This document shows, in pieces, positions 10,082-21,682 of a DNA stretch of 64,000 nt; positions within the stretch are counted from its first letter, which is position 1, and each line of letters opens with the position of its first letter. The notes under the pieces are model-generated. The model was not told the DNA's origin. It did no database searches and was given only the letters and a program-made list of their open reading frames with translations. The translations under genes and the position numbers were made by a program. Origin of the DNA: Paracyclopina nana (taxonomy: Eukaryota > Arthropoda > Copepoda > Cyclopoida > Cyclopettidae); contig JAGUCH010000003.1 of the NCBI GenBank assembly GCA_019096065.1, positions 7,564,001-7,628,000 of the forward strand, written 5' to 3'.

Positions 10082-13039
10082 CTACACGAACGTTTCACGA
10101 GTGTAACTGAGGAATCGTGAATAGTTGAATTTGCGGTGGGAGCGATTCCAATTGACTCTAGTGAATGGGGCATGGTAGCTTGGCTTATCATACGAGGCCC
10201 ACCTTTTGGCTGCTGCCAAGAAGTAATTGTCCTTGGCCGCGTATTCGGAGGTTGACGAGGCCGCAGCGGTGCGAGGATTAAATTCTGACTTGGCTCTCAC
10301 AGCGTGTCGATTGACCTCATCAGCCACTCCATCAGTACTTTGATGATGATCACTACTCGCCGCCAAATTAGAAGTGGAATTCGAGGCCGAATTCGAGGTC
10401 AGAGGGACCTCAGCCTCTTCCCCCGGAAGTGGACCGGTGCGGGACTTCCTGTAGAAGAATCGCCTTTTTTCACTGTTGGGCGTTTTCTCCCCGCCGCTGC
10501 TGCTGTGAGTCGAGTCAGCGCGTTGGCGGCCTCCAGAGGCCGTAGCAGAGGCCATTCGGCTGCTGCTCGACACCAGGCTTGTTCTGAACCTATTGAAGGG
10601 TGAAACTCTCGCCGGCTTCTCTTGCTCCACTTTTAAGGAGTCTGAGGACGTGCGAGCCTCCACTTTGAGGCCACCACTTGGCGACTTTGAGTTCTTCGAG
10701 GCCTCAACTGAGGCCCTGATGACCAAATCTAGCGGAGGAGAGGCCACGGCCGATTTCCGCTGGCGGGAAAAGGACAGGATCTCCTCGACCTCTTGGTCCA
10801 CATCCACGTCCTCCGAGGCCGTGCTATTGCTTGGCTTAGCATCTTTGCATTCCTTACTTGTTGCCAAGTCGCGATCAACAGTTTTCGACCTCGGCGGTTC
10901 CACGCTGAATTTCCTGGTTATGGAGGTCGAGTTGGGCGCAGAGGACACGGCCTCGTTTGAGTCGCTCTTGATCTCACTTTCGCGCTTACGCGAGACCTCA
11001 GCCCTGGTACGGACTCGAGCGTAGTAAGAAGACGTCGAGGACGTTGGAGAAGCCTCGACGGAGGTCAGAGGAGGCTTTGACCTCGGCTGAGGCGGAGGCT
11101 TGGCTGTCAAACGGCCAGCCTCGATTTCCTTATTGTCCGGATCGTCCGGCACCGGCTTATCAGCTGCTGAAGACTCGGCAGCCTCCTCAGAGGCTTCTTC
11201 TGAGGCCGAAGTGGCCTCTGAAGATGAGGCCACGGAGGCAGTAGGTGATTTGGACCTTGACATGCGTCGCGAGTCAGACTTTGATTTTTCTGACTCGTCG
11301 CGGTCCTCAACACATTTTTCCACAGATCCTTCTTTACGTGACCTTCGGCTGTTGCCGCTGGCCTTATTGTCACTGTTTTCACTGCGAGGCTGGGAGAATG
11401 ACCTCGCTCTTTTCATCGAATTGTTTGTGCTCATGAATTCCTTAAAGTGTTGCCTGAAGTCGCACTTGTTCTCGGCGTTGATGTCCACAACCTCGGACTT
11501 TCTCGGTGCGGGTTTCAAGTTGCTAATCAGCGTGCGTCCAGGGGTGGTGCCCCTCTCAAATCGACCTAGACCCTGCTCAAGGCTGTTTTCCTCGTCCTTC
11601 TGAGACTTTTCCAAGGGCGGAGGCCTGGACCTATCCCTGGATGTCTTGCGCTTGACCGAGTCCTGGAAAAAGTCCTCAATGTGCTGCTTGAACATGGTCT
11701 CCTCCTTGACAGAGTCATCCTAAATAGAAAAAAGCACTTTTTAGCTGAAAAGTCCTTGTTGGGCAAAAAATAGAGTATTTCTCACGATGACGTCATTCAT
11801 CTTTGGCATCGACCTCGACCTCCGCATCTTCTCCTTTGTGGCTGTCTTATTATGGTGCCTGTTGACCGGAAGCAAGGCCGTATAAGGGCAAATGAGGCTG
11901 TCATTTTTCATTTGTTGCTGCTGCCTCAGCCTTTTGTATTCCTTCTCCTTCTCCTCGAGGTTGTCCAAGCAACCAAACTCATTGAGGAGGTCGTAGAACA
12001 TGACCACGGTTTCCTCCTGGACTTTGCGCTCGACCGAGCCCGGCCTTTGGCGCCTCATGATCCGAATGGCGTCCCAGGGCTCCATGTCGTAATAGTATAT
12101 CAAGTAGCAGGCACATATCACACCAGTTCGGCCTCGACCTTCTGCACAATGTACTCCCACGGCCTACAGATAAAAGTCATCTTTTTAATGGGGTGACATA
12201 ACCGTAAATCACGAAAAGGCCACATACGACGAGGATAACGTATACGCAGAGCTAATATTTACGAGGAAATTTTGCATTTGCTCATTAGTTAAAAAAGCTC
12301 GCGCGGCTCATTTTTTAAAGGTGAGCTGTTGACTTGACAGCTTGCTGTCTGAGAGCCTTCATTATTCTTTTTACCTTCTTTTTTTGCTCAAATGGGAGCT
12401 AATTCAATCATAAGTGGAGTAATTAGAGGATATATCGATTATCTATCCAGAGAATGGAGCTGAAATTCTTATGGTGGCCATTTCTATGAGGTTTTGTTTA
12501 TCAGCTTCGCTTGCTGTCTGGCAACGCTGTTTCGGCAAAACAAACATAAACAAAAGAAGCACGACGAAATCTGATATCTACTGAACGGGGAAAAAAGGAA
12601 GATATTTTACCTCGCCGTCCATTCTAGCTTTGGCCATGATGTCAATGAACTTCTGAATGTCTGAAATGAGAGGCCCGGTGAAGTCCTCCACGGGAATCAT
12701 GGTCCATTTCAGCTCCGGGAATGCATAGTGTGGTGGGATTTTGTCAGCAGCCAAAGTGATGAGGTGATCAATGCCTTGCTTGAGCAGAAAATTGACCTGG
12801 TCTCTGGACTTTGGCCAACCCATCCCAGCCAGCTCATCTTGGACGACCCAAGTGAAATTAATTGGAGCCTCAATGTCACGCCATTCTGGAGGAATATCTG
12901 GAGGAGCAAGCATGGTATTGGGCGGATCATCATTGAAAGGTGTCACTTCTCTCTTGTCACGAGCTTCTTTCTTGAACCTGCTTGGAGCCATTTTTTTCCT
13001 CCTAGAAGAAAAGATGCTAAGCTTTTTGAAAGATCTCAT
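10082..13039 (-). CDS. DUSP23-type dual-specificity phosphatase with long disordered C-terminal extension
   Basis: I join three exons, 12611-13039, 11786-12163 and 10082-11719, all phase 0, with donors GAG|GTAAAA and ATC|GTGAGA and acceptors TCTGTAG and TATTTAG. The product is 814 residues. Residues 60-205 match DUSP23 closely: NFTWVVQDELAG, a general-acid Asp (IPVEDF, D119), and the signature VHCAEGRGRTG with Cys149 and Arg155, followed by RRQRPGSVE. The enzyme should dephosphorylate phosphotyrosine or phosphoserine/threonine in the cytoplasm. DUSP23 is normally about 150 residues. This protein adds a basic N-terminus of about 55 residues, a short charged helix (EEKEKEYKRLRQQQQ), and about 545 Ser/Glu/Arg/Lys-rich, largely disordered residues ending in an aromatic tail (HRKFNYSRFLSYTRETFV). 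The start chosen is the first ATG (AAAAATG). Exon 3 is unusually GC-rich and its opposite strand carries long shadow frames. Confidence 0.9.
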
Positions 13040-16000
13040 TTTTTGCAATTTCTTTGTGTTCTCTTGCAGACTTGCTAATTCATGAGAAATTAGACATGCA
13101 GATAGCTAAATGTGCATTTGAGAAGCTTTTGAAGGCCAACTTGAATTGTATTGCATTTAGGATTCGCGCACTTGACATCTTTCTTCTCATCTAATTTCAT
13201 TGTATGGCCGCGATACTTTTGTGAGAACCGGTAGGTGCAGAAAAAGCTCCTCGTCATTTAATTGAATTGGACGTTTTTCTTCAACGACGACAATCTCAAA
13301 TTCTGCTTTCTTCTAGAGTCCTGGAAACAAGTGTCACTTTTGAGTGACGGGAAGTTTTTCTAATTGGAGAAATGAAGTTGAACTGCGCATCGTCGGAGGA
13401 AAAAAGGTGGCTTTTGAGGGCAAAGCAAGCGGGATCCAAAAATTCGAAAGCCTGTTGCGAAATGGTGGTCTTTTGATTTATATACTCAATCTCCTATTTT
13501 GTCTGGCCTTTTGTCTCTCTACAACAAAGCTGCAAGGATGACCTTCGAAAAACTCGAGAGTGAGATTTATTGCAATTTCTTAAATTGATGTGGCTCAAAT
13601 GGGGCGGAAATTTAGGGATATATCGAGAAGGCCATTATTGAATTTGCTAATGTGACCTTTATGGCCTTCGCTCCATTAGTGAAAAAATAATAAAAGGCCA
13701 GCTCAATTTTTTGCACTACTTCTTTCGCAGTGTGACCGTGAAAAACTCATGGTCTTGCGCAGGTTAATAGCAAATTTTTTGTGTCCCCCTTCACTTCTCT
13801 CATGTGCTTAAATGCTTTCAAATCTTTAAAGTCACTATGACTGTCAGCTGAGAAAAAAATTCGCTTGAAAAATTACCTGTCTAAAAGTCTAAATAGTAAA
13901 GTTGAGCAAGACAAATAGTTATTGGAGAATTCTGACCTGACATAGGTCCAAATATAGCTTGCTCGATGACGATTTCCAAGCTTGCTGGCACTTCCTGTTC
14001 TAGCTCTGTTAATTAGCCATAAAAAGCGTCGTTTTTCCATGCCTCAACCTGCTTGAAAATTGTCCCAGAAAAACTGGCTGAAATACCTGAGTCGACTCGA
14101 GCTCAACACTGTTGAGTGCAAAGAGGACAATGACAACAACAACTTTCTCGTTTCAGGTATTTTAATGCTGGTCATGAATTGCAAATTTTTTATGCAAATA
14201 AGTGCATCATCCATGAGTGCGTCACTTTCGAGGAGAAAGGTGAAATATGAGAAGGACTTCCTCGTCTTTGAGATGGATGCAAAAAACACAAGTTACTTGC
14301 TACAATTGAGGGAAGCCCTGACGACCTAGTTCAACCTTGTAAACCAGTATTTACTACCGCAGCCGTAACAGCAAAAGAAGGGTGAGAAAAGAAGTTTTCA
14401 CTTTGAAACTACCCCAAGGCGGAAGAAAAAGTTAAGTCATGCGTCTATTTTAGGTTCTCTCGCTGACAGATGTTGTGGCAACTAGGTTATTTGCCTTTTC
14501 TTAGAATTGAGCTAGCAAAAAGAGCAGCTGATGATTTTCTTTGAAATTTCGTGTGCTGTTGTTACACATGCTGGCCTGGGCCTCGATTTGCAAAATTATG
14601 TTAAGCAATGTCAAGGCCTCAGGACAAGCTATATAATAAGGTGAACTTGGAAAGCAATTACCAGCAAGGGCAAGGGTAGCGAGAATTGTAGGAGTTCGGC
14701 TCTAGTGCGAAAGTCTGCAATTTTTTTAGTGGGGGGCCAAAAACAGCTGCACTCAAGCTCTAATTAGCGCCTTAATGGAGCAATGATTCTATTTCGAAGC
14801 TTCTAAGGTTTCACTTTCTTGATGCTTGGGAAACCGTCTAGTTTAGTTAGGCTAATTCGGCGTAATAGGCTAATTGCTTTGGCAATGCCAGACCGTGTTG
14901 TGTGAAATTGGCTCTGATCGACTTTCTTTACAGTACTAATTCAGAATAATTGTGCTGCTGGCCCCTACGCTTTCAAAACCGTGGATGTAAGGCGCAATAG
15001 CTCTTGATTATGGAGCAAAACTACGAGTCGACTAACCTTTTCTGCGGCCCTTTTTGATCTGTCAATTAGTTCCCACCAAGAAAAGCTGCACTCGCAAGTT
15101 AATTGAGAATCCAGCTAAGGATCGCTGATCACCTTGGTGAAACGCACTAATACAAAATAATTGTCTATTCTTGAGGTCGCTGAGAGAACAAAAGCTTTCG
15201 CTAAAAGCTGTGGCCAACATCAGGCCAGACCTGAAACTGAAGCATTTCAATTCGGGGTCGCCGTGTGTTGAGTTTTTTCCGCACTTTGTTGGCATTGGGC
15301 CTAGGAAAGTCACAACAAGGCACAAAATCTCGAAAAATCCTGATGATTATTAGAAAAGTCACTCTGAAACAATTTTTGCTCTCGTAGAACATATGCCTAA
15401 TCAGATATTCACTGTATCCTTTCAAAGGACATGTCACGTAATCCAATTTTTCTCTCCAAAAGACCAACGTAGCACTGTAATCATGTCCTATTGATGTATT
15501 GCATGAGCACGTTCAAAAAATAACCAAGCTGAGGATATGCAATGGAAAATAGCAGCCCACCTTGGCATATTCTACCCCTCACAGTCAGAACTGGTTAAAA
15601 CGGTGCAATTTTTCCTCTCACGTTTTATTACATGAGTGGAACATTTCTCATCGTTCTACAATAGAAGAGCAGTATCAAATACATCGGAGTATCTTACATT
15701 TCGAAGACAAAGCATCGGATTTGGACAAAAAATGCTACTCGGGGCACGTAGGAGTACATGAGTGAAGCGGATCTATAGGAACAGATATATCTGCGTCATT
15801 GTCTATCTATTTTTCATACGAAAGTTTGGGCAGGGCAGAAATTGCCTCTAACATACTACAGCAGTTGTATTCCACGGAAATATTCTCGAGCTCATTTTAC
15901 CCTATCTTTTCGTGTGTGCATCAGACTGTGCAGCAATGTGTAGATTGACCTCAAATCCTATTATCCTATCATCGGCATCATCGTGAAGTTTTTCAAGTTT

Positions 16001-17760
16001 TGCTATTCTGATTTTCAGAAGATGTCCCAGTTTAAAATTGCTTGTATGTACAGTGAGTTGAGGGAAGTGATTTTTTTGCTCTCGCAAAAAAGTTACCTAA
16101 ATTATTTGCTCGATTGCGCGCTACTTGTTTTTGCTCACTAGCAAAATTATCTGAGTTCATTAGGGTGATTGTGGAGATGATATGTTGTGAAACAACGAGG
16201 CGTCGCACAGCTGGACAAATCTAATAAGGTCACAGCTAATTAAGAACGACAATTTCCTAGTTTGACGTCATACTCGAAGACCAGAAATTACTTTTCATAG
16301 CATATTTGTTATGAAAGCTAATATTCGGCCTCTAATGATTTGAGGGCTAAATGGAGCCATGCCTTGATTTTCTAGCGGAAAAGCTGAGAGCATCATCGAT
16401 TTGGTTAGCAACATCGTATTACACTCGCCTCTTCTAGAGCAAGTTTGCAATTTCTCTCCGCTTGAGGAAGCTTGGCTTGCAATATTTTTTGCAGCAGGGA
16501 GCGCGTGAAAAGTATGCAAAACTCAAAAATAAGTCTGTCTTTTTTCATCAGAAGCTCTTGGCTCGTAGGCCTAAAAGTCCGTTGTTGGCATGGGATTTTG
16601 TGAAGCGGGCCCAAGTGCAGCACGAAGAGTGCAGTGCATTCATTAGCTGAGCTTGTTGTTCCATGCCAATCAACCAAACCCTCCGAAAGTGATAACTTTC
16701 AGGAATATTCGCCCAATCCTATTTTCAATCATGCTTGTTGAAGAAGCTGTGAGAATCAATATAGCCCATCATTCTTTATGGGGTTCAAACAGATCTTTAA
16801 CCTCATTTAAAAGGCCCAACTTTGTTCGGCGTCGTCGAGGACAAACATAAAGCAGACCCCATTCAATTAGCTCAAATCTGTTTTAGAAACCTAAATAAAT
16901 CCCCCGGCCACGCTTTAACTCTAACGAGCCATTTGTGCAATTAGTGGAACTGGACATGATTTGTGACTTTGCCAAAAAATGTGTCAAAAATGCAATCATA
17001 AAATGCATTTTACCACTTGCAAAATAGTATATAACATGCTCCGTTGTAAGCGGCCTTGGGATTCTCAATGATCAGGAAACGTTGTAAGTTTTTTTTTCAT
17101 TGATGATGCATCAGGTAATCTCATGCAATTGTACTTTTTTTGTGCTGGCTGGCAAATCTGGCACTTTTTACCCCGAAAACGGTGAGCAACGCGTAACGTA
17201 GGGAAATGAGCACACGTCTCACTTCAGGTCATCGCATCAAACGCTGCAGCTTCTCTAACACAGAAGCTACTGTGAACAAAATTCTCGATAGCAACATAAT
17301 TTTGTGGAAATGAGGCCTGCCCAGGCCCAATTCACTCGAGTATGAAATTCTCAAGAAAGAGCGCAATTCGTGAAGCCATAACTCCATCAGATGGCTTTTA
17401 GAGCATTTTTTCTCTTACCTTTTGAAGCAATTGTGCTTCTGTTCTAGAAATTCCATTTTTGGAGTAAATGGTTTACTATTTGAGTTATCTTTTTTTTTGA
17501 ATGACCTTTCTTATTAAGAATTAGGAACGGATAAAACCAGAGCAGATATTATAACTAAGCATAGAAACTTTTGCCAGATTTATATGACTGCTAAGTCTAT
17601 TTTCTCAGTACACGCAATGCAAATGGCTATAAAGTACGTTTTGAAGGATTGTTTCTGCACTTTTTCAATTCATTGGGAATTCCCCGCAAATAACCGGCGA
17701 CACGCTGGGTTGAAGTTAAAAGTGCTGTGATCTCACTTAGCCACGTGCGTTGGTACAGCA
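13040..17760. other. Intergenic spacer of about 4.7 kb
   Basis: It lies between two divergently transcribed genes, the phosphatase (minus) and the prenyl synthase (plus), so it should contain both promoters. I could not identify a core promoter by eye. Short frames near 14.1, 15.2 and 16.5 kb have no splice context or recognisable similarity. Confidence 0.45.
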
Positions 17761-19489
17761 ATGACGCAAAAATTTTGGACCTTCAACAATCAGGTGGGAA
17801 CGCGAGCCCGATCAAGTGGAATTGTGCCCCTTTTCAAGCCCAAAATCAACCAAGAAACCTACAACACAGCCCAAGAAATACGACATGTTTTGGAGGACAA
17901 GATTGATGATCGGAGGTCTCTTTTGGCACACATTTCTCAGTATTACTTCGATGGCAAAGTAAGTGAGCCTAGCTGAGTTGATAGATAGCAAATTAGCAAT
18001 TATTTGTATTGCAGGGAAAAGCTCTGCGACCGCGTTTGGCCATCAATATGGCTGATGCCGTGAACACTCATCTTGAAGCTTATCGGGTGTTGGCCTCCGA
18101 GGCTGCATTCAGGGACCTCGAACGTCGTCAGAACGAAGTAGCCTTGACAGCCGAAATGTACCATACAGCAAGCCTCTATCACGACGACGTTCTCGACAAG
18201 GCCGAGCTGAGACGAATGAAAACGTCGATTAACCACAAGTGGGGCCAAAAATCTGCCATCTTGGGAGGCAACTTTGTCTTCGGAGCCTCCACTGTTGTCC
18301 TTGGTAAACTTGGTGATCCTGAGGTAAAGAACGCTCAACTGCTGACCGCAACAGGCGTTTGCTTAGGCAAAACAACAACAGCAACTGCTTGATTGTTATT
18401 TATGGCCTTCAGATGAAGTCCAATTCATGAAAGCATTGCGCAGTTGTGAGAAAAATGGGGCTAGCTCTCGGGCTGCTGTTATTTATTATCATGGATATTA
18501 AAAAGGACTTTGGTCTGGATATTCTAGAAAACTTTTTGCCATCACTTTAAAAGGAGTTACAACTGCGTAAATGTGGCTCACAAAAGTGCAGTCTCAGCGA
18601 GATAAAAATGGCAACTTTAGGAGGTGTGACCAAATTATGTTTGATGACATTTCAAGTGCTACTTGCAAGGTTCCACATGAGAGGCAAATGCTACGTACTA
18701 TATTGCAAGGCGAATGCCAAGAGCTAGTGAAGCGGGTAAAAACTTCCAACAAAATCCTGATCAAGTGAATGATTAATTTAGGTTGTCAAGGCAATGAGCC
18801 AGTCCATACATGACCTTGTCAACGGGGAGCTGCAACAATTGAGCGGTAAAGCAAAGGATAAGGACGACAGATTCAACCTGTACATTGCCAAAACCTACAA
18901 CAAAACAGCCTCTCTGATGGCCAATTCTTGCAAAGCTGTGGCTCACATGGCAGCTGTGGTCGGACGCAAAAACGAGCCTTTGAAGGCACAAATGGCCGTC
19001 AAATCGGCTTTCGCTTTCGGAAAAAATCTTGGAATTGCTTTCCAGCTCATTGATGATTGGCTCGATTTTTCTGCATCAGCTGAAATCCTTGGGAAACCGG
19101 CTGCAGCTGATCTTAAGTAAGTAATTTAAATAACAAGCATATACCTCACTGAGCTCATAATGAGTTTTTAAAGGCCTTTTTTGGGAGGGCCTAGACTTAA
19201 AAAAAAGGACATTACTTGTTTCAGGCTTGGGCTAGCCACAGCTCCAGTTTTATTTGCCGCAGATCAATTTGAGGAGTTAGATTGTCTCATAAAGAGGCGA
19301 TTTAGGCAACCCGGGGATGTAGACAGGGCTTTCCGACTCGTTTTAGCCTCTAATGGCTTGGAACAAACTCAACTACTTGCCAAATCTTACGCTAAGGAAG
19401 CGAGGAAATCCATCATGAACTGGAAAGAGTCGGAGGCAAAACAAGAGCTTATCCAAATCCTCAATGAAGCGGTTAACAGGACAAAGTGA
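17761..19489 (+). CDS. PDSS1: All-trans polyprenyl diphosphate synthase subunit 1 (ubiquinone side-chain synthesis)
   Basis: I join four exons, 17761-17958, 18015-18323, 18782-19116 and 19225-19489, giving 368 residues. Donors are AAA|GTAAGT, GAG|GTAAAG and AA|GTAAGT. The protein condenses isopentenyl units into the long prenyl tail of ubiquinone in mitochondria, normally as a heteromer with PDSS2. It carries SQYYFDGKGKALRPR, a first aspartate-rich motif HDDVLD (residues 122-127), the helix KTASLMANSCKAV, a second motif QLIDDWLDF (258-265), and the PDSS1-typical ADLKLGLATAPVLFA and RRFRQPGDVDRA. Human PDSS1 is 415 residues. The shorter, basic N-terminus here (TQKFWTFNNQVGTRARSSG) could be a targeting sequence, or an upstream exon may be missing. 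Two usually conserved spots differ: RRM in place of RRG after the first motif, and GGN in place of GD. An AATAAA lies at 19719. Confidence 0.93.
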
Positions 19490-19718
19490 TTTGTTTCCCG
19501 CCATTTTCCTGGGCGCAACGTTTCCCCTCATTACTCGCACAACCTCTCTCTCTGTTAATATTAAAGGACATACAATTCAACTCCTACTTTCCCGATCCTT
19601 TCTATGAAATGCTCGAAATTTTTATGCGATTATGCATAGCATTGAAAAAAGCTGAATATTACAAAATATATATATTAATGTTATTCACATTTTATTTCCT
19701 CGTGAAACGTGGCCAATC

Positions 19719-19724
19719 AATAAA
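19719..19724 (+). promoter_or_regulatory. Polyadenylation signal AATAAA for PDSS1
   Basis: AATAAA about 230 bases after the TGA at 19487-19489, in an AT-rich 3' region. Confidence 0.45.
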
Positions 19725-19799
19725 TAAGCACTTTTTCGGTACAAAGTTCACATTGTCGTCATTGATTAGCATAATTCATTCATTAATAATTGAGTAACA

Positions 19800-20865
19800 T
19801 TTCTGACAAGGTCCGTTGACATGTATTATATTTGAGTTTTGAGTTACTCACAATTGGCCCTTATTCATGTAAAATTGCCTTCTTTTTTGCTGAATTAAAG
19901 TTTGAAAGCATGTCTTGGCCTAGTCGGGCATCATACACGTCGGCAAATTAGATCTCCGGATGCTCTTCGCTAGCTAGACAATGATGTCGGAAACTTTTCA
20001 TCGAACTATCAACAACCACTTAATAAGAAAAAAGAGGCGTTTAAGTTCTAAAAAATTAAGCCATAACTTTGACCCGGACTTTGTGCTATCACAATGATAT
20101 TATGCTGTGTTCACCTACCAAGGAAAATTTTTCCCTTCCGTTAAATTGCGTTTTACTTAAGCCTCCTATTTCAGAACTGATCATTTTTACTCACTTTTCA
20201 TAGCTTCAATTAGACCACTTTTCTGACCTCTTTTGGTCATTTGAGCTAGAAGTGTTTTGATTAATCAGAAGTACGAAAACGTGAGCATTTCGTTTAAGGC
20301 TGTTGTAAGATTTTAAGGAAACGAGGCATAGATGAACACCCTATAAGAGATCAACAAATAAAAGCATGCAGGTAATTTTGCCGAAAGACAAGCTCAACTC
20401 TGAGAGAAACGCGGTTGCGCCAGAAGAATGAATGTTCCTCAACTGTTCAACAGCAAGATACATTGTTTTTGCATGAAAGCCAACTGTACATACGGATATT
20501 GTGGTAGGAGGCTCTTGTGATTAGAATACCATATAATTCCACGCTTCTGATAATTTCTTTCGCTCAATAGTTGGAAGGCAATCAGAATTAAAACCACACT
20601 GACGTTGAATGCTGCCATCAGTTGCCTAAATCCGGATGGAAAAAAGCAAGGAGAGAAATGGTCATTCATGTACAATCACATAGAGCGACGTGCTCAAATA
20701 GTGACCTGGCAATGCCACAATTTTGTCTCAAAATGAAGGCTAGCACGAGGAGAAAAGAAAGCCGCACTCGAGAGCCACTCAACTATGCCAACATAGGATC
20801 TTGTGGATCGTCAGTGAATAAACGTTCTGATAATGTCTCAAGTCCTTTGTTACTTTAATTAGATT
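19800..20865. other. No gene seen
   Basis: Spacer after PDSS1. Its frames are short and have no splice context. Confidence 0.4.
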
Positions 20866-21041
20866 GAGGCCTGGTTCACCTGCGATATTATGATAAAAAT
20901 ATCGAGCGATATTATGCTGATAATTGCAAATATCAGGTACTTCCCAAAAAAATAGCAGTATCTAAATTCTCAGTTTTTCAGTATTTCGCTCCAATATTTT
21001 GACAAAATATCAGATATTTTAAGTAGGTGAACCATGCCTTA
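20866..21041. mobile_element. Short element with terminal inverted repeats
   Basis: Left terminus GAGGCCTGGTTCACCT and right terminus AGGTGAACCATGCCTTA are imperfect reverse complements over about 16 bases. The interior repeats the motif ATATCxxATATT in both orientations. It has no coding capacity and resembles a MITE of about 175 bp. It directly precedes a larger foldback element. Confidence 0.5.
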
Positions 21042-21065
21042 TTCTACTGTAGATGCTCTCTTGGC

Positions 21066-21682
21066 AATTTTTTGGGAGAAGTCACTAAAGCCTAAAATAG
21101 GGGTGGGTTTTAGGATCTATAATAAAGATAGGTTTTAAAGCCTAAGCTTTTTTCTCCTAGGTTTTAAGATCTAAAGATTTGGATGCTAAAGCCTAACAAC
21201 TGGATGTTAAGATCTAGTCACCTGGGTTTTAAGATCTACATTGGAAAAGCATCATTTTGTTGTACCTGGGTGTTTTGATCTAAAGGCGTGGGTTTTAAAG
21301 TCTAAAATGTTCGATCATTAAATGTCAATTATCAAAACTTCACTAATAGCATTTCAGCATTTAGCATTTAATTTTCATGTAATGCTTGCTCAGGTTTTAG
21401 TTGGCAACATGGTTTTGAGAATACTTTTTTTTGTTCTGATGCAATAGATCTTAAAACCCACGCTGTTAGGTCATAAAACCTAGGCCTTTAGATATTAAAA
21501 CCCTAGCCTTTAGATATTAAAACCCATGATGAACTTTATTTGATTTTTCCACTTAGATCTTAGTACCCTGATGCAAAATCTGTAGGCTTTAAAACCCAAT
21601 TTGTTAGATCGTAAAACCCACTTTGATTTTAGATCCTAAAACCCACCTCATTTTAGGCCTTAGTGACGGCACCCAATTTTTT
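21066..21682. mobile_element. Foldback element with arms built of degenerate GGGTTTTAAGATCTA repeats
   Basis: The first half (to about 21310) carries repeated variants of GGTTTTAAGATCTA. The second half (from about 21445) carries the reverse complement, TAGATCTTAAAACC. The termini also match in inverse orientation (AATTTTTTGGG...GTCACTAAAGCC against GGCCTTAGTGAC...CCCAATTTTTT). Arms are about 240 bp around a unique centre of about 130 bp. There is no ORF. Long inverted arms composed of short direct repeats are typical of foldback-class DNA transposons. Confidence 0.65.

Noticed and set aside
10304-11603. Long plus-strand frames opposite the phosphatase tail exon
   Set aside because: They arise from the GC-rich, low-complexity coding sequence of the minus-strand exon and have no splice signals or family features of their own.
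21066-21682. GGGTTTTA-rich stretch as telomeric or interstitial telomere repeat
   Set aside because: Units are about 14-15 bases with AGATCTA, not short telomere repeats, and are arranged as an inverted pair.
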